NCBI RefSeq assembly: GCF_013407955.1
Contig: NZ_JACCBU010000001.1
Coordinates: forward strand, 3,968,001-4,032,000
DNA from: Microlunatus parietis
GTDB taxonomy: Bacteria; Actinomycetota; Actinomycetes; Propionibacteriales; Propionibacteriaceae
DNA: 64,000 bases
Direction: 5' to 3'
Part shown: piece after piece, positions 17,702-26,530 of the stretch
How positions within the stretch are numbered: the first letter of the stretch is position 1
Layout of the letters: every line of letters starts with the position of its first letter
Notes under the pieces: generated by a model
Database searches by the model: none
Seen by the model: the letters and a program-made list of their open reading frames with translations, nothing else
Told to the model about the DNA's origin: nothing
Translations under genes and position numbers: made by a program

Positions 17702-18223
17702 ATGACGCGGTACGCGGTGTTGCTGCGCGGGATCAACGTCGGCCGGCGCAAGGTCGCAATGGCCGAGCTGCGCGAGGTCGCCGAGGCGGCCGGCTTCGAG
17801 GACGTCCGGACCCATCTGAACAGCGGCAATCTGATCATCGCGAGCGACCACCAGGCCGAGGCGGTACGGGAGCTGCTGGAGCCCGCGATCGCGGAGCGGT
17901 TCGGCTTCGAGGTGCCGGTCGTCGTCCGGACCGTTGATCAACTCCGGGAGGTGCTGGCCGCGAATCCGTTTCCGGACGCGGACCCGTCGCGGCTGATCAT
18001 CAACTTCTGCGCGAGCCCGCCGCCGCCCGACGTGCTGGACCGGATGGCCCGGCTGGCCACCGACGCGGAACCAGTCGCCGTGGTCGGCCAGGAGGTCGTG
18101 GTGGACTACCGGGACGGGATCGGCCGGAGCAAGCTCGCCGGCGCCGGGGACAAGGTCATCGGCGTCACCGCGACCGGGCGCAACCTGCGTACGGTGCAGA
18201 AGTTGGTGGAGCTCCTGACCTGA
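17702..18223 (+). CDS. DUF1697 family protein
   Basis: 173 residues. The hallmark N-terminus YAVLLRGINVGRRKVAMAEL and the HLNSGNLII motif define DUF1697, a ferredoxin-like cytosolic family of unknown function common in actinobacteria. The C-terminal RSKLAGAGDKVIGVTATGRN segment is also typical. The length is normal. No operon partner; the following genes are on the other strand. Confidence 0.9.
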   Translation: MTRYAVLLRGINVGRRKVAMAELREVAEAAGFEDVRTHLNSGNLIIASDHQAEAVRELLEPAIAERFGFEVPVVVRTVDQLREVLAANPFPDADPSRLIINFCASPPPPDVLDRMARLATDAEPVAVVGQEVVVDYRDGIGRSKLAGAGDKVIGVTATGRNLRTVQKLVELLT

Positions 18224-18289
18224 CGACCGGCCGGCTGACCTGGGTGGCCGGCCCGCCGGTCGCCGGGCAGGGATACCGCTGGGTAGGGA

Positions 18290-18697
18290 CTACTTCGGTT
18301 GGTTGATCCGGATCGCGTTGCCGAACGGGTCCCGCAGCCCGCAGTCGATCCCGTACGGGCGCTCGGTGGGCGGTTCGGTGAACTCGACTCCCTTGGCGGT
18401 CAGCTCCTCGTACGTCTTGTGAACATCGTCGGTGGCCAGGCCGATCCAGCCACCGCCGGCGCCCTTGGTGACGAGCTCGCGGACCTGCTCGGCGGTGCTG
18501 TCGTCGTGCGCCGGCGCGCCGGGCCGTTCCAGCAACAGTTCGCGGTCGGGCTGGCCGGGCACGCCGACGGTGAGCCAGCGCATGAAGCCGAGGTCCTGGT
18601 CGGTGCGGACCTCCAAGCCGAGCTTGTCGACGTAGAAGGCGAGGGCCTCGTCCTGGTCGAGGACGAAGATCGAGGAAATCGTGATGGCGTTGAACAT
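18290..18697 (-). CDS. VOC (glyoxalase/bleomycin-resistance fold) protein
   Basis: 135 residues with one beta-alpha-beta-beta-beta VOC unit in each half: ISSIFVLDQDEALAFYVDKL at the start and WIGLATDDVHKTYEEL and LRDPFGNAIRI at the end. VOC proteins use this fold for metal-dependent isomerases, dioxygenases or for drug binding; this one cannot be assigned a substrate. It lies 34 bases downstream of an AraC-type regulator on the same strand, a recurrent pair, so the two are probably one operon. Confidence 0.88.
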   Translation of the reverse strand: MFNAITISSIFVLDQDEALAFYVDKLGLEVRTDQDLGFMRWLTVGVPGQPDRELLLERPGAPAHDDSTAEQVRELVTKGAGGGWIGLATDDVHKTYEELTAKGVEFTEPPTERPYGIDCGLRDPFGNAIRINQPK

Positions 18698-18731
18698 GCC
18701 TCGAACCTAGGGGTCGCGGCCGGTCCGGTGC

Positions 18732-19139
18732 TTATCCGAAACTGCTCGGTCTGAGCCAGGCCTTCGCGAAGCAGGTCGGCGCGACGAGCGGCGGCAGCCC
18801 GACGATCCGGCGGCGGAACTCGGTCGGCGACTCTCCGATGATGTCGCGGAACGTCCGGCTGAACGTGCCGAGACTGTTGAACCCGACCTCGAGGCAGATG
18901 TCGGTGACGCTGCGCTCGGTCTCCCGGAGCAGCCGCATCGCCCGCTCCACCCGGCGCCGCTGCAGATAACGGTGCGGCGTCTCGCCGAAGGTGGCCCGGA
19001 AGGTCCGGATGAAGTGCGCCTCCGAGACGTGCGCCAGCCGGGCCAGCTCCGCGATGTCCAACGGCTCGGCGTAGCTGCGATCCATCGCGTCCCGGGCGCG
19101 GAGCATCCGCCGATGGGTGTCCTCGACGGCCCGGCTCAT
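18732..19139 (-). CDS. AraC-family regulator, DNA-binding domain only
   Basis: 135 residues. The ATG at 19139 (MSRAVEDTHRR) begins a plain two-HTH AraC domain with no ligand domain: LDIAELARLAHVSEAHFIRT (first HTH) and VTDICLEVGFNSLGTFSRTF (second HTH), ending SPTEFRRR. A longer reading frame upstream is antisense to the next gene and is not used. As a free AraC domain it probably works with a small partner; the VOC protein directly downstream is the natural candidate. Confidence 0.88.
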   Translation of the reverse strand: MSRAVEDTHRRMLRARDAMDRSYAEPLDIAELARLAHVSEAHFIRTFRATFGETPHRYLQRRRVERAMRLLRETERSVTDICLEVGFNSLGTFSRTFRDIIGESPTEFRRRIVGLPPLVAPTCFAKAWLRPSSFG

Positions 19140-19199
19140 GGGGCCATCCTGCCGGAAACCCCTTGGACGAGACGGCGGCGGGCTGGCCAGACTTGGCGG

Positions 19200-20252
19200 G
19201 TGCCGCCAGCCTTCCTGTCCGGGATCGAACTCGCCCGCCGGTTGTACGTCGAGGTGGTCGGCCCCGGGCTGGCGGCGGACTACCCGGGGCTGCCGTACGC
19301 GGCTGCTCTGATCGGTCCGGGCTCCGAGGTTCTCGGGTACGACACCGAGCGGTCCACCGATCACGACTGGGGACCGCGGTTGTTGATCTTCCTCGACGAT
19401 GATCATGCGGAACGGGCTGCGCAGGTCCGGGAGGCGGTCGGGCGGCGGCTGCCGGAGCGGTTCCACGGGTTCCCGACGGTCTTCCCGGAGGGTGATCATC
19501 GGGTCGCGGTCGCCGGGCTGGGCGACTGGCTGCGCCGGCGGCTCGGCTTCGATCCGCGGGCCGGAACGGGGCTGCGGGACTGGCTCGGCGTGCCGGCCCA
19601 GCTGCTGGCCGAGGTCACCGGTGGCGCGGTCTTCCACGACGAACCCGGCGAGTTGGGCCGGATTCGGGAGGAACTGGCCTGGTATCCGGACGACGTGTGG
19701 CGCTACCTGCTAGCCTGTCAGTGGGCGCGGATCAGCCAGGAGGAGCCGTTCCCGGGGCGCTGCGCCGAGGTCGGCGACGATGTCGGCTCCATGATCATCG
19801 CCGGCCGGCTGGCCCGGGACGTGATCAAGCTGTGCCTGCTGATGGAGCGCTGCTACCCGCCGTACCCGAAATGGCTCGGCACCGCCTTCCGCCGGCTGCC
19901 GATCGCGGCCGAGATCGAGCCGCTGCTGGCCGGCGCTCTCACCGCCCGAGACTGGCCGGAGCGGGAACGGCTGCTCAATCAGGCCTATCTGGCGGCCGGC
20001 CGCGCCCACAATGCGCTCGGCCTGACCGCGCCGATCGAGCCGGCCCTGGTCCCGTTCCACACCCGGCCGTTCCTGGTGCCGGCCGCCGGTCGCTACGCCG
20101 ACGCGCTGATCGAGTCGATCACCGACCCGGCGCTGCGGAGCCTGCCCCGGGTCGGCGCCGCGGACCAGTACCTGGACAGCACCGACGCGCTCAATGATCA
20201 TGGTCTGCGTGACGCCGCCGCGGCCATGGTCCTTCGCCCGAACGTTCCCTGA
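19200..20252 (+). CDS. DUF4037 nucleotidyltransferase-fold protein
   Basis: 350 residues. The start is GTG at 19200, because CAGACT (19188-19193) sits exactly 7 bases before it as a -10 hexamer, giving a leaderless mRNA; longer frames run over the divergent AraC gene. The N-terminal part has the nucleotidyltransferase pattern (GYDTERSTDHDWGPRLLIF) and the C-terminal half is DUF4037 (CQWARISQEEPFPGR, YPPYPKWLGTAF). The family resembles aminoglycoside or kanamycin nucleotidyltransferases but is of unproven function. The stop codon lies inside a copy of the CCTGAGCCTGTCGAAGG repeat. Confidence 0.88.
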   Translation: MPPAFLSGIELARRLYVEVVGPGLAADYPGLPYAAALIGPGSEVLGYDTERSTDHDWGPRLLIFLDDDHAERAAQVREAVGRRLPERFHGFPTVFPEGDHRVAVAGLGDWLRRRLGFDPRAGTGLRDWLGVPAQLLAEVTGGAVFHDEPGELGRIREELAWYPDDVWRYLLACQWARISQEEPFPGRCAEVGDDVGSMIIAGRLARDVIKLCLLMERCYPPYPKWLGTAFRRLPIAAEIEPLLAGALTARDWPERERLLNQAYLAAGRAHNALGLTAPIEPALVPFHTRPFLVPAAGRYADALIESITDPALRSLPRVGAADQYLDSTDALNDHGLRDAAAAMVLRPNVP

Positions 20253-20265
20253 GTCTGTCGAAGGG
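20248..20265. repeat. CCTGAGTCTGTCGAAGGG repeat at a stop codon
   Basis: One arm of the dispersed repeat, one base different from the usual CCTGAGCCTGTCGAAGGG. Its TGA is the stop codon of the DUF4037 gene. Confidence 0.75.
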
Positions 20266-20273
20266 CGGACCCG

Positions 20274-21326
20274 ATGATCAGCCGCTGGCTCCGCCGCATC
20301 CTGGCCGGAATCCTGATCCTGGCCGCCGGTGCCGGGCTCGGCCTCTGGTGGTCCGCCGACGAGCCGCCGCGACTCTGGCCGCCGCGTGATCTTGCCGGGA
20401 CGACCGCGGCGCTGGACCGGGAGCTGCCCGGCCTGCTGGCCGCGACGCGTGTGCCGGCGGCCGCGGTGGCGCTGGTGTCCGGGGACCGGGTGATCTTTTC
20501 CCGCGGGTACGGCATCGCGGGCGGGTCCGGCGCGCCGGTCACCGGCGACACCGTCTTCCAGGCCGGCTCGATCTCCAAGACCGTCGCCGCGGCGGCGCTG
20601 GTCGGGCATTATCCGGACCGGCTGGACGAGCCGATCGTGAGCAGGCTGCGCGGCTGGACCCTGCCGCCCGGCGGGCCCGATCCGGAGGCGATCACGCTGC
20701 GCCGGCTGCTCAGCCACACGGCCGGGATGAACGTGTCGGGCTACCTCGGCACGGTGCAGGGCGGCTCGACGATCGACTCACTGAACGGCCGGACGGGGGC
20801 CGATCCGGTGCGGCAGAGCGAGGCGCCGGGACCGTACCGCTACAGTGGCGGCGGCTACACCGTCGCGCAGCTGTTCGCCGAGTCGGACACCGGCCGGCCG
20901 TTCGCCGACCTGGTCCATGATCAGGTGCTGGCGCCGCTGCGGCTCGAGCGGAGCGGCTTCGGTTGTGGCGCCGAGGTCGTACCAGGTCATGATCAACACG
21001 GCCGGCCGACGCCGGGCTACCGTTATCCGGAGGCGGCCGCGGCCGGCCTGTGCAGCACCGCGAATGATCTTGGTCGGTTCGCGGCCTGGCTCGGCTCGGC
21101 CGACCCGGTTGCGGTGCGGCTGCGTACGGCCGAGGCCGGGACCGACGGGAAGTACGGGCTCGGCGTCGAGATCGATCACCCGGACCACGTCGGGCATCTC
21201 GGCGTGAACCGCGGCTACTACGCCCGGCTGGTGGTGAACCCGCGGGAACGGTTCGGGGTGGTGGTCCTGACCAACGGTGATCGCGGGTCCGAGGTGGTCA
21301 GCGCCGTGCTGCGGCTGCTCCGCTGA
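20274..21326 (+). CDS. Serine hydrolase, class C beta-lactamase-like
   Basis: 350 residues. One N-terminal membrane anchor (about 7-26, ILAGILILAAGAGLGLWW) places the domain outside the cell. The beta-lactamase/PBP4* fold shows SISK as the nucleophile motif, YRYSGGGY where family members have YxN (here Y-S-G), and GHLGVNRG as the third motif. Such proteins are D-Ala peptidases, esterases or pseudo-enzymes; the Asn to Gly change in the second motif makes lactamase activity doubtful. Only 21 bases follow the preceding gene and the repeat lies in between. Confidence 0.87.
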   Translation: MISRWLRRILAGILILAAGAGLGLWWSADEPPRLWPPRDLAGTTAALDRELPGLLAATRVPAAAVALVSGDRVIFSRGYGIAGGSGAPVTGDTVFQAGSISKTVAAAALVGHYPDRLDEPIVSRLRGWTLPPGGPDPEAITLRRLLSHTAGMNVSGYLGTVQGGSTIDSLNGRTGADPVRQSEAPGPYRYSGGGYTVAQLFAESDTGRPFADLVHDQVLAPLRLERSGFGCGAEVVPGHDQHGRPTPGYRYPEAAAAGLCSTANDLGRFAAWLGSADPVAVRLRTAEAGTDGKYGLGVEIDHPDHVGHLGVNRGYYARLVVNPRERFGVVVLTNGDRGSEVVSAVLRLLR

Positions 21327-21335
21327 CCCTGCCGC

Positions 21336-22863
<1,528 letters not shown>

Positions 22864-23252
22864 TAACCTGTCAGCCCGGCCGGGGTGTGGTCACTGAGCG
22901 GACGGGATGGGCAACTCTGGGCGCCCGGGATGTGCCCTTAGCGTCCGGTCGATGAGTTCGCTTGCCGGCAGCGCGGGTGCACGGTGGTGGGAGTTGCGGC
23001 GAGAGTCCCGGGTGTTCCGCCGGCCTGCAGGCGGGAAGAGGTGGGGGTGGAAGGTTCGGCCAGAGCGCAGGTGGGACACGGGCGAGGGCGCTTTTGATGG
23101 GTCGTGGCGAACCGTCCGGGGCCCGGCAGTCAGTCGCGGCGTGACTCCGCCGACGCCCATTGACCGCTCCCGGCGCTGAGGATGGGCGATCCGGGTTGGG
23201 GCGGCGGGCGTGTCGTAGCCTGGGGCGACCGCGATCAGCCGGAGGTCGAGTT
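22864..23252. other. Intergenic region between guaB and HAD gene
   Basis: About 390 bases without a gene I can support. Short open frames exist on both strands but lack family resemblance and codon pattern. The end holds TAGCCT (about 23216), a likely -10 hexamer, and GGAGG (23241-23245), the ribosome site of the HAD gene. Confidence 0.5.
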
Positions 23253-23855
23253 GTGAAGATCATCAACGACATCGGGGCCGTGCTCTGCGATCTCGACGGG
23301 GTGCTTCGCGTTTTCGATCATGAGGTCCAGGCCGAGATCGAGGCTCGCTATGCGTTGCCGCTGATGCGTACCGCCTTCGACCCCGCGCTCATCGGGCCGG
23401 CGACTCTCGGCCAGGCGACCGAACGGGAGTGGATCGAGTCGGTCATCGACGCACTCGGTGGTGATCAGCGGGCTCGCCGGGCGATGGAGGAGTTCGTCGA
23501 GGTTCCGTTCTCGGTTGATCAACAAGTCAAGCAGATCTTGGATCGCGCGATGGTTCACGTGCCGGTCGTGATCGTGACGAACGCCACCGACACGTTGGAC
23601 GAGCATCTCGAACGGGTCGGCCTGACCGACTACGCCCATGCGGTGATCAGCAGCGCGCGGGTCGGTGTCGCGAAACCCGACCGCCGCATCTACGAGCTCG
23701 CAGCCGAGGCTGCCGGTACGGAACCCAGGAGATGCCTCTTCATCGACGATCGGCGCGAGAACGTCGACGCGGCCCGGGCGCTCGGCATGACCGGCATCCA
23801 CTTCTCCTCGGTAGCCGACCTGTACCCGCTCGGCGCCCTGACCGGAGCTCGCTGA
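23253..23855 (+). CDS. HAD-superfamily hydrolase
   Basis: 200 residues. GTG start at 23253, chosen for GGAGG eight bases upstream. All four HAD motifs are present: CDLDGVL (nucleophile Asp and acid Asp), VIVTNAT (motif II), KPDRRIY (motif III lysine) and FIDDRREN (motif IV acids). An alpha-helical C1 cap lies between motifs I and II. It is a cytosolic phosphatase of the phosphoglycolate phosphatase/haloacid dehalogenase type; the substrate is not predictable. Confidence 0.92.
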   Translation: MKIINDIGAVLCDLDGVLRVFDHEVQAEIEARYALPLMRTAFDPALIGPATLGQATEREWIESVIDALGGDQRARRAMEEFVEVPFSVDQQVKQILDRAMVHVPVVIVTNATDTLDEHLERVGLTDYAHAVISSARVGVAKPDRRIYELAAEAAGTEPRRCLFIDDRRENVDAARALGMTGIHFSSVADLYPLGALTGAR

Positions 23856-23857
23856 CT

Positions 23858-23970
23858 GGATGGTCGGCAGGCTGTGCGAGCGGGAACTCGACGCCCCAGC
23901 GGTAGCCGTCGTGACCGCCGAAGATCGCATCGTCCGTCTCCAGGGAGTCAGCCGCGGCGGCGTACTTCCG
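23858..23970 (-). pseudogene. C-terminal remnant of a VOC protein
   Basis: Read on the minus strand, this stretch encodes AIFGGHDGYRWGVEFP, closely similar to the end of the complete VOC protein at 25.1 kb (AIFADPDGYRWGIKSP). The matching DNA GCCCCAGCGGTAGCCGTCG occurs at both places. No start or N-terminal half is present, so it seems a decayed or partial duplicate. Confidence 0.4.
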
Positions 23971-23996
23971 CGAATGGGGCCCTGCCGGCCGGGATG

Positions 23997-24320
23997 TCAG
24001 CTGATCCGGCGCAGCGCTTCGAGGTGCTCCCAGTGTCGGTCGATCGCCTCTCGTCCGAGCGGGGTGATGGCCAGCGTGGTGACTGGCTTCTTGCCACGGA
24101 ATGACTTGAGCACGCTGATCAGCCCGGCCGACTCCAGTTTGGCGAGATGGCTGGACAGATTCCCCTGGGTCAGTTTCAGGGTCGACTGCAGGAACAGGAA
24201 CTCGGCCGATTGGAGTCGGGAGAGGACAGTCAAGATGCCCATCCGGGTGTGATCGCGGACGAGCTTGTCAATCTCTTCCGGCTGTCTGCCTGGCCGCGAG
24301 CGTTTCTGTGCCTGGCTCAT
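23997..24320 (-). CDS. Winged-helix transcriptional regulator
   Basis: 107 residues. A single MarR/ArsR-like winged helix: MGILTVLSRLQSAEFLFLQ, recognition helix TQGNLSSHLAKLESAGLI and a wing with KPVTTLAITPLG. No metal-binding cysteines. Its ATG overlaps the stop of the upstream membrane-protein gene by 4 bases (ATGA), so the two are co-translated. Such membrane-protein/regulator pairs are common in actinobacteria; the regulator probably controls its own operon. Confidence 0.88.
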   Translation of the reverse strand: MSQAQKRSRPGRQPEEIDKLVRDHTRMGILTVLSRLQSAEFLFLQSTLKLTQGNLSSHLAKLESAGLISVLKSFRGKKPVTTLAITPLGREAIDRHWEHLEALRRIS

Positions 24321-24883
24321 CGGGCGGGCGCCATGGCGCGGGTCAGTCGCAGGTGGTCACTCGCGCCCTGGATCAGGAGCGCTGTCCCGATCAAGGTCAG
24401 GGAGTACTGCCAAAGACCGGTGCTCGGCCAGCCCAGCGTCGGCACGAGCGCGGCCAGTCCCAAGATCACGATCAGGGCCCAATGGAGAGCCGTCACTCCG
24501 ACATGGCGGTAGGTGATCAGGTCCACTCCGACCAGGGCGACCGCCGCGAAGAGAGCCCCCAACGCGATCGGTGCCCCGCCAGAGGCGTCAAGGGCGAGAC
24601 CGCCGACCGTGAGCAAGCAGGCCGGGATCGACACGGCAACAATCGCCCAGGTGCGGCGTGGGGAATTGATCGCCCGCCCGTACTTCTTGAGGTAGTAGCC
24701 CTGACCTGCCGCCATCAAACCGGCCATGAGCGCGACGCCGGCGGCGACATTGCCGCTGGCCGCCATGTAGAGCAAGGCGACGCCGAGTCCGGCGTTGACC
24801 AGCCCCTGCAGACCTTCGTAGTCGGCGGCAATGTCGGCTGCGCGGCGGACCGATGCGTGCCCCTGATCGAATTCGCCCGTCAC
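24317..24883 (-). CDS. Integral membrane protein paired with winged-helix regulator
   Basis: 188 residues. GTG start at 24883, preceded by GGGGGC at a suitable distance; a longer frame is less likely. About five or six hydrophobic segments (for example VNAGLGVALLYMAASGNVA, IVAVSIPACLLTVGGLAL, LHWALIVILGLAALV) show a cytoplasmic-membrane protein with no recognisable catalytic motif. Function unknown. It overlaps the winged-helix gene by 4 bases. Confidence 0.8.
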   Translation of the reverse strand: MTGEFDQGHASVRRAADIAADYEGLQGLVNAGLGVALLYMAASGNVAAGVALMAGLMAAGQGYYLKKYGRAINSPRRTWAIVAVSIPACLLTVGGLALDASGGAPIALGALFAAVALVGVDLITYRHVGVTALHWALIVILGLAALVPTLGWPSTGLWQYSLTLIGTALLIQGASDHLRLTRAMAPAR

Positions 24884-24983
24884 GTCATCGCCCCCATCTC
24901 GCCGATGCGACCAGCCTACACAAAGTACCGCGCAAAGGAAACTAGTCTGCACCACAAACTCACAGCTGGCGAAGTGCATGTCG

Positions 24984-25052
24984 CGATTTCTCTTCGCATG
25001 AACCGATAAAGCGCATTGGGTGCCCGGGAGCCCTCGATGCCAAGAGAAATCG
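24984..25052. repeat. 11-bp inverted repeat in spacer
   Basis: CGATTTCTCTT (24984-24994) and AAGAGAAATCG (25042-25052) are perfect inverted arms 47 bases apart in the A/T-richer spacer between two minus-strand genes. Possible terminator of the VOC gene transcript or promoter-region structure; unproven. Confidence 0.35.
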
Positions 25053-25070
25053 GGACACGCAGGTTGATCA

Positions 25071-25466
25071 TCAGCTGGGGCGGGGCGGGGATTTGATGCC
25101 CCAGCGGTAGCCGTCGGGATCGGCGAAGATCGCGTACTGCTGGCCCCAGGGCATCGGCCGGGCCGCGGCGATCACCCGGCCGCCCGCCTGCTCCGCCTTC
25201 GCCAGGACGGCCTCGGCTTCCTCGGCGGAGTCGACGGTGAGATCGATGGTGGCCGAGCCGGGAGCGACGGGTGGTGCGGACGCATCCCACCAGGCGGCGA
25301 ATTCCCTGCTGTGCAAGGAAACCGGGATCGGCCCACCGGCGGTGAGCCAGGCCGAGGTCTCCTCACTCGACTCGGAAACCTGGCGCAGGGTGCAGCCGAG
25401 CGCCGCATAGAACGCGTGGCTTCGGGCGAGGTCCTCGACGACGAGGTTGATCTCGGTGATCTTCAT
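25071..25466 (-). CDS. VOC family protein
   Basis: 131 residues. ATG at 25466 (MKITEINLVVEDLARSHAFY) is preferred over an in-frame TTG four codons earlier. Two VOC half-domains; the C-terminal signature QYAIFADPDGYRWGIK is typical of glyoxalase-like dioxygenase relatives. Substrate unknown. A broken copy of the C-terminus lies 1.2 kb away at 23.9 kb. The HTH gene upstream is 31 bases away on the same strand, so co-transcription is possible. Confidence 0.88.
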   Translation of the reverse strand: MKITEINLVVEDLARSHAFYAALGCTLRQVSESSEETSAWLTAGGPIPVSLHSREFAAWWDASAPPVAPGSATIDLTVDSAEEAEAVLAKAEQAGGRVIAAARPMPWGQQYAIFADPDGYRWGIKSPPRPS

Positions 25467-25497
25467 CGAACGAGTCAACCACGTCGTGCCGTGAACG

Positions 25498-25752
25498 TCA
25501 GTCGACCGAGAAGCGCTCCCACGCGGCCTGCCGGCTGACGCCGAGTGCCGAGCCGATCTCGGCCCAGGTCACGCCCTGCTTCCGGGCCAGCCGTACGGCC
25601 TCGGCGAGTGTGCTGTCGAGCGAGCGGATGCCTTCCGTGATACCGGTGATGACCTTGATCGGCTCGGCGCGCCAGTCGCCGCTGATGCCGACGGTCACCT
25701 TGACGTGGACGGGCGTGCCGTCCTGATCTTCGTGTTCCGTGGTCGCGATCAT
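25498..25752 (-). CDS. Small HTH DNA-binding protein
   Basis: 84 residues. The C-terminal half has a sigma-factor-like helix-turn-helix, VTWAEIGSALGVSRQAAWERF; the N-terminal half (HEDQDGTPVHVKVTVGI) is beta-rich. It is a likely transcriptional regulator of the VOC gene downstream and of itself, because two copies of a TGTCA/TGACA dyad lie directly before its ATG. I do not know a named family beyond small actinobacterial HTH proteins. Confidence 0.78.
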   Translation of the reverse strand: MIATTEHEDQDGTPVHVKVTVGISGDWRAEPIKVITGITEGIRSLDSTLAEAVRLARKQGVTWAEIGSALGVSRQAAWERFSVD

Positions 25753-25753
25753 G

Positions 25754-25799
25754 TGTCAAGAATCCCTGACAATCCCAAGGTTGTCAAGATATCCTGACG
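25754..25799 (-). promoter_or_regulatory. Two TGTCAAGA-N5-TGACA dyads before the HTH gene
   Basis: TGTCAAGAATCCCTGACA (25754-25771) and TGTCAAGATATCCTGACG (25782-25799) are near-identical 18-bp dyads spaced 28 bp, about 2.7 helix turns. They fill the 51-base spacer between the pentapeptide gene stop and the HTH start, so they overlap the HTH gene's promoter. Autoregulation by the HTH protein is the simplest reading. Confidence 0.6.
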
Positions 25800-25803
25800 G
25801 ACG

Positions 25804-26460
25804 TCACAGGACGTTGAGCCCGAGCTGTCGGGCCAGCAGGCGGGACATCAGCATCAGTTGTTCCTCGCTGATCGTCGCCCCGGCGATCCCGGCCAGCCCG
25901 TTGATCGTCGACAGCTCGGCGCCACGAAGATCAACATCGGTCAGCTTCGCGTCGGTCAGGTCGAGCGTGCCGATCCGGCAGTTGCGGATCGCGAGCCGGT
26001 TGATCTTGGCGCCGTTGAGGTCGAGCTCCTCGATCCCGGAGTCGGCGATGATCACATCCCGCCACTCCGACCCGCGCAGGTTCAGGTAGCCCAGCTTGCA
26101 GTCGGTGATCGTCACGTCGCGCCAGTTCGACTCGTACAACTCCGCGGAGCCGATCCGGGACCGCTCGATGATCATGTTCCGCCAGCCGGTCCGCGGTCCG
26201 CGCAGTACGGGTGCGTCGACGTCACGCCAGCGGCCACCGGCGAAGTGCGCACCGCGCAGTTCGGCGTCCAGCAGCTGCACCTGATCGAACTCGCAACCGG
26301 TGAACGAGGCGGCGGTCAGGTCCCGGTCGGTGAAGTCGGCCCGGACATACTGCTCGCCCTCCCGCAGGTCCCCGTCCAGCACGTCCCGCAGGTCGGGCCG
26401 GGTCAGCTCCCCGAGTCGGACGGCGGTGATCTTCGGCGGCTTCGGCTCCCGGCTCTCCAT
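25804..26460 (-). CDS. Pentapeptide-repeat protein
   Basis: 218 residues. From about 40 to 195 it has repeated five-residue steps of A(D/N)LxG type (ADFTDRDLTAASFTGCEF, LNLRGSEWRDV, LDLTDAKLTDVDLRGAEL), which fold into a right-handed quadrilateral beta helix. Some pentapeptide proteins mimic DNA and protect gyrase (Qnr, MfpA). This one has many charged and aromatic breaks, so a gyrase role cannot be claimed. Cytosolic, no signal peptide. Stands alone before the HTH operon. Confidence 0.88.
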   Translation of the reverse strand: MESREPKPPKITAVRLGELTRPDLRDVLDGDLREGEQYVRADFTDRDLTAASFTGCEFDQVQLLDAELRGAHFAGGRWRDVDAPVLRGPRTGWRNMIIERSRIGSAELYESNWRDVTITDCKLGYLNLRGSEWRDVIIADSGIEELDLNGAKINRLAIRNCRIGTLDLTDAKLTDVDLRGAELSTINGLAGIAGATISEEQLMLMSRLLARQLGLNVL

Positions 26461-26530
26461 GCCACCTCACGGTACGCCAGCCTCCCGACACCCGTACGTC
26501 AGCCGCCGGTCACCGGGCGTCGTTAGCCTC

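Noticed and set aside
22907..23179. 90-residue open frame between guaB and the HAD gene
   Set aside because: No family, poor codon pattern, no ribosome site.
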